Below, piece after piece: positions 6,518-14,324 of a stretch of 15,359 nt of DNA (position 1 is the stretch's first letter; the number at the start of each line of letters is the position of its first letter). The position numbers were made by a program, and so were the translations under genes. The notes below the pieces were generated by a model, which did not search any database, had not been told where the DNA came from, and worked only from the letters and a program-made list of their open reading frames with translations. Source of the DNA: Rifleibacterium sp035352635 (GTDB taxonomy: Bacteria > Muiribacteriota > Ozemobacteria > Ozemobacterales > Ozemobacteraceae); assembly GCA_035352635.1 (NCBI GenBank), contig DAOPYA010000101.1, positions 1 through 15,359 on the forward strand, written 5' to 3'.

Positions 6518-9500
6518 TTCTTGCCGATAGTGCCGTTCGTCGCCCGGTTTCAACCATCATGGCCTTTATGGCTATTGCTCTCTTCGGCATTCTCTGCTAT
6601 GTCGAACTCGGCGTTGATGAGTTTCCTGAAGTTGAGTTTCCGACCGTAACCATCACCTGTGTTTATCGCGGTGCCAGCCCCGAAACCCTCGAATCGAAAG
6701 TCGTCGATAAAATCGAAGAACAGATCGCGGCTTTAAACGGCATTGAAAGTGTTAAATCAGTCTGTGCCGAGAACATTGCCAGGGTTATTGCCCAGTTCAA
6801 GCTGAATCGCGATATTAATGTCGCGGTTCAGGATGTGCGCGACAAGGTTGCAACGATACGAAACCAGTTGCCCGATGCCATGGATTCGCCACTCATCGAG
6901 AAGCTTGATACGGGTGCGGTGCCGATTCTCAGCCTGGCGGTGGCCGGAAAGATTCAAACCGCCGAATTGTCTAAATATGTTAAAGATGTGGTTAAAAACC
7001 GGTTGCAAAGCATACCTGGTGTGGGTGCGATCAGGGAATTTGGCATCAGAGAGCGTGAAATCAAAATCTGGATCGACAATGACAAGTTGAATGCCCACCA
7101 GTTGACGGCCGCAGAAGTGGTCATGGCCGTTAAATCGAAGAATATTGAAATTCCTGCCGGTAAAATCGAAGATGAGCGGCGTGAATTCGTCGTTAAAACC
7201 ATGGGTGAACTCACTGATGTTGAAGCTTTTAAACGTCTGACGATTGCAACCATCGATGGCGCCCAGATCACTCTCGGCGAAGTGGCGCAGATCGAGGATG
7301 GCATTGAAGATGAACGGTCTGCCGGTATAATGGCCGGCCAGAACGTCATGGGCCTGCAGATTCAAAAGCAGTCGGGTTCAAATGCCGTTAAAACCGCTAA
7401 ACAGGTTAAGCAGGCCATTGAAGATCTTAATGCTGCGGCGCCCGAAGGCGTTAAGATAAGCATTGTTGTCGATTCAACACCATTTACTGAAGAATCGATT
7501 CATTCGGTTATGGTTGATATTGTTGTCGGAGGCTTTCTGGCAGTTATAGTTATTCTGGTTTTTCTGCGTAACCTGACTTCAACGCTGATTTCGGCTCTGG
7601 CGATTCCATCTTCGATTCTCGCTTCGTTCGTCATCATGCGAATCTTCGGGTTGACCCTCAATACCCTTACCACTATGGGCCTATCGCTTTCGATCGGTCT
7701 TCTGGTTGACGATGCGATTGTGGTTATCGAGAATATTTATCGCCATCTGCGCATGAATAAAACTCCGGCACAGGCCGCCTCTGATGCTACCGAAGAAATT
7801 GGTCTGGCGGTTACTGCTGCCACTTTTACGCTTGTCGCGGTATTTTTGCCGGTAGCCTTGATGAGTGGCCTGGTTGGCCGCTTTTTGTTTCATTTTGGCA
7901 TAACCGTGACGGCGGCCGTTCTGGTTTCGCTGGTGGTCAGTTTTACGCTGACCCCCATGTTGGCTTCGCGCTATCTGACTGCTTCAGAGGCAGATGAGAA
8001 TCGGGTGGCAAAATTTCTCGGCCGCACGCTCGACCGGTTCGACGAATTGTATCGGCGGGTGCTCGGTAAAGTTTTGAACTGGCGATACACGGTGCTGGCT
8101 TTTGGGGCCATGATTATTGCACTGATTGTCTTATTGAGCGGTTACCTGTCTTTTGAATTCAAACCCCAGCTAGATAAAAATCTGTTTCTGGTAAACTTCA
8201 GAACCCCGGTTGGCACCTCTCTCGAAGGCTCAAGACAAATCGCCGCCGAGGTAGAGCGCCAGGTCATTGAACCGATGAAAAAATACGTCAGCATGTCGCT
8301 GGTCAACGTGGCAACTGACCCGCTCGAAGACCCGACAAAATGCACTGTTAACGTTGCGCTGATTCCCAAGGCAGCGCGACCTGAAATGCCACAAATCAGA
8401 CTGATGGAACAGACGAGAAAGCTGCTGGCTGGTATTGCCGGAATTGAGCGCTTTTCGGTCGAAGAAATGGATCCGATCGCGTCGATTGGTGGGATGGCCA
8501 ATCAGCAACTGACCTATTCGCTGCTTGGCCCAGATATGGCCATTCTTAATGATCTGGCCGACAAGCTCAACGCCTGGATGAAAAAGGTGGGGGGTTACGT
8601 AGATATCGATGATTCACGTGAACCTGGCAAGCCTGAGCTGCATGTTCAGCTGCAACGCGACCGCATGGAAATTCTCGGCGTGAATGTCGGTGCTCTGGCC
8701 GCGACTCTCAATCTGCTGGTCGGTGGCGAGCAGGCTATTTCTCAGTTCAAAGATGCAGGCAAACAATACGACGTAAAAATGCGTCTGATGAAGGCTTTTC
8801 GAATAAGTTCAGCAGCATTGCCGAATCTCATGGTCAGAACAACCGATGGTGCGCGAACCGTGCCTTTATCAAACGTCTCAGAGATTCGGTCTGATGTCTC
8901 ACCTTCAACGATTAACCGTTTTAACCGCGCACGCGAAATCAGAGTGGGTGCGAATCTCGAAGGCAAATCGCAGGGCGAGGCGATGACCGAGTTTGTTGCT
9001 GAAGCGCAAAAGCTTTTTCCGGTTGGCTATCGAGGGGAATTTCAGGGCTTGGCAAAAGAGGCCGGCAATACCATTGGTGCCATGATTTTTGCGGCAGCCC
9101 TTGCGACAATTCTTGTCTATATGCTGCTGGCGTCGCAGTTCGAAAACTTTCTGCACCCGCTGACGATCATGACTTCAGTGCCGCTCGGCGTTGTCGGTGC
9201 GATAATGATAATGATTGTCTTTCAGCCCAAACTCGATATCATGACCATGATTGGTTTTTTGATGCTGATGGGGCTGGTGGTTAAAAACGGCATTCTTCTT
9301 GTAGAATTTATCAATCAACAGCGCATGCGCGGGCTGAGTCGAAGAGAAGCGATTATGGTTGCCTGCCCGATTCGCCTGCGGCCAATTATCATGACGAGCG
9401 CCAGCAGCATGGGCGGCATGATTCCGGCGGCAATTGCCACCGGGCCGGGTTCTGAATTGCGTGCCGGCATGGCCATCGCAGTAATCGGCGGCCTGATTAC

Positions 9501-9648
9501 CTCGACCGCCCTGACCTTGCTGTTCGTGCCGGTTGTTTATGAACTGCTCGAAGATATCTGCGCCTACTTCGGCATCGTAGTTTTTCGTGAAACACCCGTG
9601 GCCGGCCAGTCAGATAAATCGCCGGCAACGACTGTCGCTGCTGATTGA
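6514..9648 (+). CDS. RND-family inner-membrane efflux pump (HAE-1-like)
   Basis: The 1044-residue length and layout are those of AcrB-type pumps: TM1 at ~13-32, large periplasmic loop 1 (porter subdomains, ~33-330), TM2-6 (~331-490), TM7 (~525-548), periplasmic loop 2 (~550-855) and TM8-12 (~858-1020). The proton-relay residues are present: adjacent Asp399-Asp400 in TM4 (LLVDDAIVVIENIYRHL) and Lys924 in TM10 (LMGLVVKNGILLVEF). TM1 begins with the usual AVRRPVSTIMAFMAIALFG. Loop 1 includes PTVTI, RGASPETLESKV and VQDVRDKV, standard in hydrophobe/amphiphile pumps; heavy-metal-type signatures are absent. Gln/Asn use at substrate sites does not allow a drug prediction. It is the last gene of the operon, translationally coupled to the adaptor. 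I see no clear terminator in the 174 bp after its stop. Confidence 0.95.
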   Translation: MILADSAVRRPVSTIMAFMAIALFGILCYVELGVDEFPEVEFPTVTITCVYRGASPETLESKVVDKIEEQIAALNGIESVKSVCAENIARVIAQFKLNRDINVAVQDVRDKVATIRNQLPDAMDSPLIEKLDTGAVPILSLAVAGKIQTAELSKYVKDVVKNRLQSIPGVGAIREFGIREREIKIWIDNDKLNAHQLTAAEVVMAVKSKNIEIPAGKIEDERREFVVKTMGELTDVEAFKRLTIATIDGAQITLGEVAQIEDGIEDERSAGIMAGQNVMGLQIQKQSGSNAVKTAKQVKQAIEDLNAAAPEGVKISIVVDSTPFTEESIHSVMVDIVVGGFLAVIVILVFLRNLTSTLISALAIPSSILASFVIMRIFGLTLNTLTTMGLSLSIGLLVDDAIVVIENIYRHLRMNKTPAQAASDATEEIGLAVTAATFTLVAVFLPVALMSGLVGRFLFHFGITVTAAVLVSLVVSFTLTPMLASRYLTASEADENRVAKFLGRTLDRFDELYRRVLGKVLNWRYTVLAFGAMIIALIVLLSGYLSFEFKPQLDKNLFLVNFRTPVGTSLEGSRQIAAEVERQVIEPMKKYVSMSLVNVATDPLEDPTKCTVNVALIPKAARPEMPQIRLMEQTRKLLAGIAGIERFSVEEMDPIASIGGMANQQLTYSLLGPDMAILNDLADKLNAWMKKVGGYVDIDDSREPGKPELHVQLQRDRMEILGVNVGALAATLNLLVGGEQAISQFKDAGKQYDVKMRLMKAFRISSAALPNLMVRTTDGARTVPLSNVSEIRSDVSPSTINRFNRAREIRVGANLEGKSQGEAMTEFVAEAQKLFPVGYRGEFQGLAKEAGNTIGAMIFAAALATILVYMLLASQFENFLHPLTIMTSVPLGVVGAIMIMIVFQPKLDIMTMIGFLMLMGLVVKNGILLVEFINQQRMRGLSRREAIMVACPIRLRPIIMTSASSMGGMIPAAIATGPGSELRAGMAIAVIGGLITSTALTLLFVPVVYELLEDICAYFGIVVFRETPVAGQSDKSPATTVAAD

Positions 9649-9822
9649 TACCTGTATGGTCTTCTGTGCTCAATATGGGTGCCGAAAATGAGAATATGGT
9701 GTACAATTAGAAATATAGATCATTGATTGAAGACATTATTAACAGTAAGACAGCCCGCCGTTTTTTGAATTGTAGCGTTGCAGTTTCTGGCGGCCGTCTT
9801 GCTACTATTCGGAGACCCGGCA

Positions 9823-10887
9823 GTGACTATCAAACTCGCGCCCAAGCCATTGGACGAGCTTTTTCCAACCAGCATTCTGTTTCAGACGACCTTCTGGGGG
9901 CAGGTTAAAGCCCGTATCGGCTGGGAACCCCGTGCTTTCGACATCAACCATACAGGCAGCAGAAGCGATGTTCTGTTGCTGAATCAGCCTTTTGGCGATA
10001 ACCGCGTTGCCGCTTATATTCCGCAAGGCCCCGAATTCGCGCCGGCCCCCGACAATTATGGCATTTATCTTGAAGAACTTGCCGAAAAACTGATTCCGCA
10101 CCTTGATTCGAAAACCGCGTTCATCCGTTTCGATCTTCCATGGCTGTCGCCATTTGTTGATGGTGATTTCAGTCACCCGGTGATTCCTGAAGCCAGAGTT
10201 CAAGAAATGCGCATGAACTATGGCACCGGTTCATGGAACTTAATAAAGTCGGTCAACGATATGACTGTCGCTTCATGCATGATTGTTGATATCGCCCCCA
10301 CTGAAAAGGCCATTCTCGAACGCATGAAACCGAAGACAAGGTATAACATCGGCCTGGCAGAGCGCAAAGGCGTGCGAACTTTTATTGCCGGCAAAGACCA
10401 TCTGCCGGCCTTCTACGAACTTTACGTGCAGACCGCCGGAAGAAACCGGTTTTTAGTTTGCGATTACGACCATTTTCATGCCCTGTTTTCGGTCATTGAA
10501 GAGAACAACCAGAACACCGAGGTGGTGTTTCTGCTTGCATGCCACGGTAACGACCTGCTCGCCGGCGTTATCATGGCCATATCAGAAAAGACCGCCCTGT
10601 TTCTGTTCGGGGCCTCTTCAAACTGCAAACGCAATCTCATGGGTTCATACGCCGTCCACTGGGAAGCCATCCGCCAGGCCCGCGCCCGGGGTTGCAGAGA
10701 ATACGACATGGGCGGCGTTTCGCCCGGGGTTGCCGCTGACCACCCGTTCTATGGCCTGTATTGCTTCAAATCAGGTTTTGGCGGGCAGATGCTGCATCGT
10801 TCCGGAACCTGGGATTTTCCGCTCGACAAAGATGCATATACCGCGTTTCGCAACGCAGAAACCATTCTCAGCGGCCTGGGGGGCTGA
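9823..10887 (+). CDS. FemAB/FemX-type lipid II aminoacyltransferase (peptidoglycan bridge)
   Basis: These proteins transfer an amino acid from aminoacyl-tRNA to the peptidoglycan stem peptide or lipid II through a double GNAT fold. Supporting motifs, in order: FQTTFWGQVKARIGWEP, YIPQGPEF, FIRFDLPW, the signature MKPKTRYNIGLAERKGV (~168-184), the second-GNAT segment FGASSNCKRNLMGSYAVHWE, YDMGGVSP, and the terminal FKSGFGG. An upstream TTG at 9778 in the same frame has no ribosome-binding site. GTG at 9823 has GGAG 8 bases upstream, and the residues between (QFLAAVLLLFGDPA) do not belong to the family, so I prefer the 354-residue GTG product. It stands alone, convergent with the pirin gene 14 bp away. 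The exact amino acid and acceptor are unknown; some relatives act on other targets. Confidence 0.85.
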   Translation: MTIKLAPKPLDELFPTSILFQTTFWGQVKARIGWEPRAFDINHTGSRSDVLLLNQPFGDNRVAAYIPQGPEFAPAPDNYGIYLEELAEKLIPHLDSKTAFIRFDLPWLSPFVDGDFSHPVIPEARVQEMRMNYGTGSWNLIKSVNDMTVASCMIVDIAPTEKAILERMKPKTRYNIGLAERKGVRTFIAGKDHLPAFYELYVQTAGRNRFLVCDYDHFHALFSVIEENNQNTEVVFLLACHGNDLLAGVIMAISEKTALFLFGASSNCKRNLMGSYAVHWEAIRQARARGCREYDMGGVSPGVAADHPFYGLYCFKSGFGGQMLHRSGTWDFPLDKDAYTAFRNAETILSGLGG

Positions 10888-10901
10888 AGCTCGCCGGGTC
10901 A

Positions 10902-11747
10902 CTACTTTTTTATAAAGGTTCCGGCATCCATTTCGCTGAAAGCGAGATCAAGCTCGGCCTGGGTATTCATGACCACCGGGCCGCCCCATGCAACCGGTTC
11001 TTTTAATGGGGGGGCCGAAAGCACAATAAAACGCAGTTCATCAGAACCAGCAGTTACCCGAAGCTTTTCGCCTGGCTTGAACAGCAGAGTGACCTTGCCG
11101 CCGTGTTCGTGCTTTGCGTCGGCCTCGAAACTGCCGGAACCATAGAATGTATAGGTATAGAGAGTGTGTTCGGCTACGGTGTTGAGTTCCCAGGTTTTGT
11201 GTGGCGGCACTTTTACGTCCATGAACAGAGGCTTAATGTAACAGCCGGTGAAGGCGCCATTTTTTCCTTTATGTTTGCCGGCAATCAGGCGCACTTCACA
11301 GCCCTGATCGTCAATGACCGGCACATTCGCCGCGACGATATCGCCATAGGCAGGCTTGGTCATCTTGTCTTTTGCGGGAAGATTGAGCCATATCTGCACC
11401 CCGAGCATTTTTCCCGGGGGTTGGGGCATTTCCTGGTGGATAATGCCACTACCGGCGGTCATCCACTGGCAGTCTCCGTTATAAATGTTGCCCTTATTGC
11501 CAAGGCTGTCGCCGTGTTCAATGTTTCCTTCGATCAGGTAGGTTATGGTCTCGATGCCACGGTGCGGGTGCCACGGAAACCCCTTGACGTATTGTTCAGG
11601 CTTTGTGTTATCAAAAGCGTCCATCATCAAAAACGGGTCAAAATCAACAACGTCACGATTGCCAAAAACGCGCACCAGCCTTACTCCTGCGCCATCAGTG
11701 GTTTCTCTGCCGGTTACTACCCTGGCAATTGCCCGAAATTCCTGCAT
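10902..11747 (-). CDS. Pirin-family protein (bicupin, YhhW-like)
   Basis: The 281-residue protein starts at ATG 11747 with AGGAGA 6 bases upstream. The frame stays open further 5' but the extra residues are not pirin-like. The N-terminal cupin carries all four expected metal ligands: His60 and His62 in WHPHRGIETITY, and His104 and Glu106 in IIHQEMP. MTAGSGIIHQEM is the family signature. The C-terminal cupin (~170-260) ends with the typical LSAPPLKEPVAWGGPVVMNT. Bacterial pirins bind iron and some cleave quercetin (2,3-dioxygenase activity); others modulate metabolism or stress response, so the true role is open. The protein is cytoplasmic, with no signal peptide. It is monocistronic, convergent with the FemAB gene. 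No unusual residues are seen. Confidence 0.93.
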   Translation of the reverse strand: MQEFRAIARVVTGRETTDGAGVRLVRVFGNRDVVDFDPFLMMDAFDNTKPEQYVKGFPWHPHRGIETITYLIEGNIEHGDSLGNKGNIYNGDCQWMTAGSGIIHQEMPQPPGKMLGVQIWLNLPAKDKMTKPAYGDIVAANVPVIDDQGCEVRLIAGKHKGKNGAFTGCYIKPLFMDVKVPPHKTWELNTVAEHTLYTYTFYGSGSFEADAKHEHGGKVTLLFKPGEKLRVTAGSDELRFIVLSAPPLKEPVAWGGPVVMNTQAELDLAFSEMDAGTFIKK

Positions 11748-11893
11748 AAAAGTTCTCCTGACCTGAAGGTTGAGATAAGCCATACCCAGAATATCACACA
11801 AAATGCCCGTTATGGGGTTATCTAAAATGATAGATCGCCTGGATTCCCCCAAAAAACTGATCCACCCAATAATTTTACTGTCCTGGCCAAATC

Positions 11894-12098
11894 TTATAAT
11901 GCAGCTTTCCCGAACCAGGCAAAACTAACACTTTCCTTCGACTTTTCCATGATCGTTTCGATACTGACATATTTCCCAACAACGTAGCCCGACCTGTAAG
12001 GCAGCAACACCAATAATTCTGGCACTCCCGCCTTCGGGCGAATTTGCAGCGGTAATCAGAACACATGCATCAAGAAATAACCGCGGGGGAGTGCTCAT
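11894..12098 (-). pseudogene. Frameshifted remnant of a PIN-domain toxin
   Basis: From ATG 12098 the minus strand reads MSTPPRLFLDACVLITAAN followed by SPEGGSARII and stops at 11925. The start matches the first strand and helix of PIN-domain nucleases, with the catalytic Asp in FLDACVLI and the common SPEGGS turn. After SARIIGVAALQ the better continuation is in another frame (YRSGYVVGKYVSIETIMEKS), which ends at 11894 and resembles the next PIN strand and helix (V-s-yv-eE----). The remaining two-thirds of a PIN domain, with its other acidic residues, is absent. The ATG overlaps the preceding minus-strand frame's stop as TGATG, the coupling typical of VapBC-like modules. It is almost certainly inactive. 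Confidence 0.55.
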
Positions 12099-12226
12099 CA
12101 GATGCGATCTGCAGCGTTAAATTCTTCAAGCTGCATTTTAGTGTAACGTCGGGTTTCTTTTTCCTCTGCGGCACACAATGATTTTTCGAAAGCCAGGGCA
12201 AAAATAGTATTTTCAGCAGTGATGAA
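12098..12226 (-). pseudogene. Putative antitoxin C-terminal fragment next to the PIN remnant
   Basis: The minus-strand frame after a TAA at 12229-12227 reads TIFALAFEKSLCAAEEKETR, then RYTKMQLEEFNAADRI, and stops at 12098, sharing one base with the PIN start. A short charged C-terminus ending directly on a PIN start is what an upstream antitoxin would look like, and 'RRYTK-qLeeF-aaD' is in keeping with antitoxin tails. The fragment has no DNA-binding domain and no start codon with a ribosome-binding site. The assignment rests mainly on position. The rest of 11853-12318 holds no other supported gene. Confidence 0.33.
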
Positions 12227-12318
12227 TTATAATCAGCCTGTAAAAGAAAAATTGCCATTTTCCAGCGATTTAGCTGCCTTTGAAAATCAAGGAAGGCAAT
12301 TGCGGAACAGGTGCCCTG

Positions 12319-13752
12319 ATGAAAAAATCTCTCGGACTTTATGATATTGTTCTGATGAACGTCACAGCCATCATCGGGCTGAGATGGATAACCATCGCCG
12401 CCGCCGGCGGGGCCTCGTCGGTTTTCATGTGGATTTTTGCCGCTTTCATGTTTTTTGTGCCGTTGGGGCTTGTGTCTTCTGAGCTTGCGACCGGCTGGCC
12501 CGAACAGGGTGGTCTATATGTCTGGGTAAGAGAAGCTTTCGGAGATAAGCCGGCGTTCATCACTTCCTGGTTTTACTGGATCAACAATCTTTTCTATTAC
12601 CCTGCGCTGCTGTCATTTATCGCGGTAACCCTGGCTTTTCTCATCGACCCGTTGCTTGTGCAGCATGGGCTGATGACCGGCAACGCAACGCTTGCCGACA
12701 GCAAACTCTATGTCTGCGGGCTGACGCTGGTGCTTTTCTGGCTGTTGACTTTGATCAACTGCAAAGGGGTCAGGGTCGGGAAGTGGCTTGCGAACCTCAG
12801 CGGGCTTTTCGGCACCATTCTGCCGGGCTTGACGATCATTTTTCTTGGCGCGGCATCGGTTTTTATTCTGAAAAGGCCGATTCCCACTGATTATTCCTTT
12901 GAGAAGCTCATTCCGTCGTTTTCCAGTTTTTCTGATATCTCGTTTCTCTCTACCCTGATGTTTGCAATGGCAGGCATAGAATTGACGCCGATTCTCGCCG
13001 GAGATACGGAAAACCCCGAAAAAACTTTTCCGAGGGCTACTTTAATCTCGGCGGTTATCATCGCGATTATCTATATCATTGGTACTGTGGCGATGACCAT
13101 GATTCTTTCACCAGATAAAATTGGCAGTGCCTCTGGAATCATGGATGCCATGAAGCTGCTGTCGACCGAATTGGGCTTTCCCTTCCTGCTGACCGGCATG
13201 GCCATCATGATTACGCTTGGCAACTTCGGCGGAGTTGGCGTCTGGATCATTGGTCCGATTAAAATGCTTTTTGAAAGCACCAGGCAGGGTGTGTTTCCAG
13301 AATTTTTCGTCAGGTTGAACGATGACGGTATGCCGCGTAATGCCATGATCGTGCAGGCGTTTCTCATCACGCTGATTACTCTTTTCACTTCATTCCTGCC
13401 GTCGGTTGAAAGCATGTATGAAGTTCTCATTCTGATGACGACAATAACCTATTTTATTCCCTATATTCTTTTGTTCGGTGCCTTTATTAAATTGAGAAAA
13501 TCGCACCCGAATACGCCAAGACCTTATCTGGTGCCAGGCGGTGCTCCAGGTGCCTGGCTGGTAGCCATTGTTGGTCTTTTTTCGGTAATGCTTGGCATCT
13601 TTTTGCCGTTTGTACCGGGAAAAGACCTCGTGACTTCACAGGCGATCATGATCTACGAGCTTGAAATCGCCGGCGGCCCGCTGATTTTCGGGTTGGCAGG
13701 GTTTCTGCTCTATCGCCGCTTCGAACAGAAAAACCTCGTTCCAGAGGTGTAA
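12319..13752 (+). CDS. APC-superfamily amino-acid permease
   Basis: The 477-residue, ~12-helix inner-membrane transporter begins MKKSLGLYDIVLMNVTAIIG. Residues ~15-40 form the broken TM1 with GLRWITIAAAGGASS, a variant seen in a subgroup related to glutamate/GABA-type and YjeM-like carriers. LATGWPEQGGLYVWVREAFG is the TM2-3 family signature. Residues ~215-240 carry MAGIELTPILAGDTENPEKTFPRA, the conserved TM6 'GiE----ae---NP-k--PrA' motif. Substrate is probably an amino acid or derived amine, by proton symport or exchange. A TTG at 12280 extends the frame by 13 residues, but ATG 12319 fits family N-termini and has AGGTG 7 bases upstream. It stands alone, followed by a short terminator-like hairpin. 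Specificity is not predictable. Confidence 0.9.
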   Translation: MKKSLGLYDIVLMNVTAIIGLRWITIAAAGGASSVFMWIFAAFMFFVPLGLVSSELATGWPEQGGLYVWVREAFGDKPAFITSWFYWINNLFYYPALLSFIAVTLAFLIDPLLVQHGLMTGNATLADSKLYVCGLTLVLFWLLTLINCKGVRVGKWLANLSGLFGTILPGLTIIFLGAASVFILKRPIPTDYSFEKLIPSFSSFSDISFLSTLMFAMAGIELTPILAGDTENPEKTFPRATLISAVIIAIIYIIGTVAMTMILSPDKIGSASGIMDAMKLLSTELGFPFLLTGMAIMITLGNFGGVGVWIIGPIKMLFESTRQGVFPEFFVRLNDDGMPRNAMIVQAFLITLITLFTSFLPSVESMYEVLILMTTITYFIPYILLFGAFIKLRKSHPNTPRPYLVPGGAPGAWLVAIVGLFSVMLGIFLPFVPGKDLVTSQAIMIYELEIAGGPLIFGLAGFLLYRRFEQKNLVPEV

Positions 13753-13803
13753 CACAAACTTTTTATCTTTTGATTGTTTGTTTCTTCCAGCTGGCCATGA
13801 GTT

Positions 13804-13821
13804 CGCCATCTGGCGGTTTTT
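13804..13821 (+). terminator. Weak intrinsic terminator after the permease gene
   Basis: CGCC-ATCT-GGCG followed by G and five T residues, 51 bp after the permease stop. The stem is short but GC-only, so termination may be partial. Confidence 0.4.
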
Positions 13822-14287
13822 GTTCAGCTTGCCCGGTCGTGGGTGTCATGCCTGTGGCAATTCTGACACAGTTTCATGGGGTAAATGTTTCTGTCGGTGT
13901 ACCTTAAAGCATCTTTTGGGCGTCGGTACATTCTGCTCCTGTGTCGATTGACAACCTCATAGATTAAGCTCTCTGCCCGCGTTGTTTTTTTGAAACCAGG
14001 GCTGAAATTATATACCTGGCATGCGGCTTGCTGCTATGTTTCACGTGTAACCGTGACGATATCGAGCTCGCCCTGATCAGTAGTTTCAGCAGCTCACGTT
14101 ATGTCTGATAACTCAGCGGCCTGGCCTGTTGTTCAACTCTGATCGGTCTGATCTGTGATGTCGGCTCCCGGAAACCTTGTCTGAGTTCTATTTTCAGTTC
14201 TACAGAAGCTTTTCTTTTGTTGCTGATGGGCGGTGCAGGCCGTCTGACCGGCATAACAAAGTGATGGCTTATGTAGACAGGTTTCTG
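13822..14287. other. Gene-poor gap with one short minus-strand open frame containing CxxCH
   Basis: I support no gene in this stretch. On the minus strand the frame is open from 14033 to the stop at 13826-13824 and ends YPMKLCQNCHRHDTHDRAS. CQNCH fits the c-type haem-binding pattern CxxCH, but there is no signal peptide, no ribosome-binding site and only internal Met codons, so this may be a gene remnant or chance. The minus-strand frame 14326-14099 overlaps the ribosome-binding site of the MBL gene and looks like noise. Confidence 0.2.
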
Positions 14288-14304
14288 TTGCTGCCTGGCA
14301 GCAA
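14288..14304. promoter_or_regulatory. 17-bp perfect palindrome upstream of the MBL-fold gene
   Basis: TTGCTGCCTGGCAGCAA has exact 8-base arms around one base. It ends 8 bp before the AAGGAG of the MBL gene (14312-14317) and lies within its likely leader. As RNA it forms a 7-bp stem with a 3-base loop followed by AAAA, not a terminator. As DNA it could be a repressor site. No clear -35/-10 pair is visible nearby. Confidence 0.42.
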
Positions 14305-14324
14305 AAATCAAAAAGGAGTCCATC

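Noticed and set aside
6757..7365. 202-codon minus-strand frame inside the RND pump gene
   Set aside because: Shadow frame of a well-supported pump coding sequence.
11103..11825. 240-codon plus-strand frame opposite the pirin gene
   Set aside because: It is antisense to a clear pirin with all metal ligands and has no family features.
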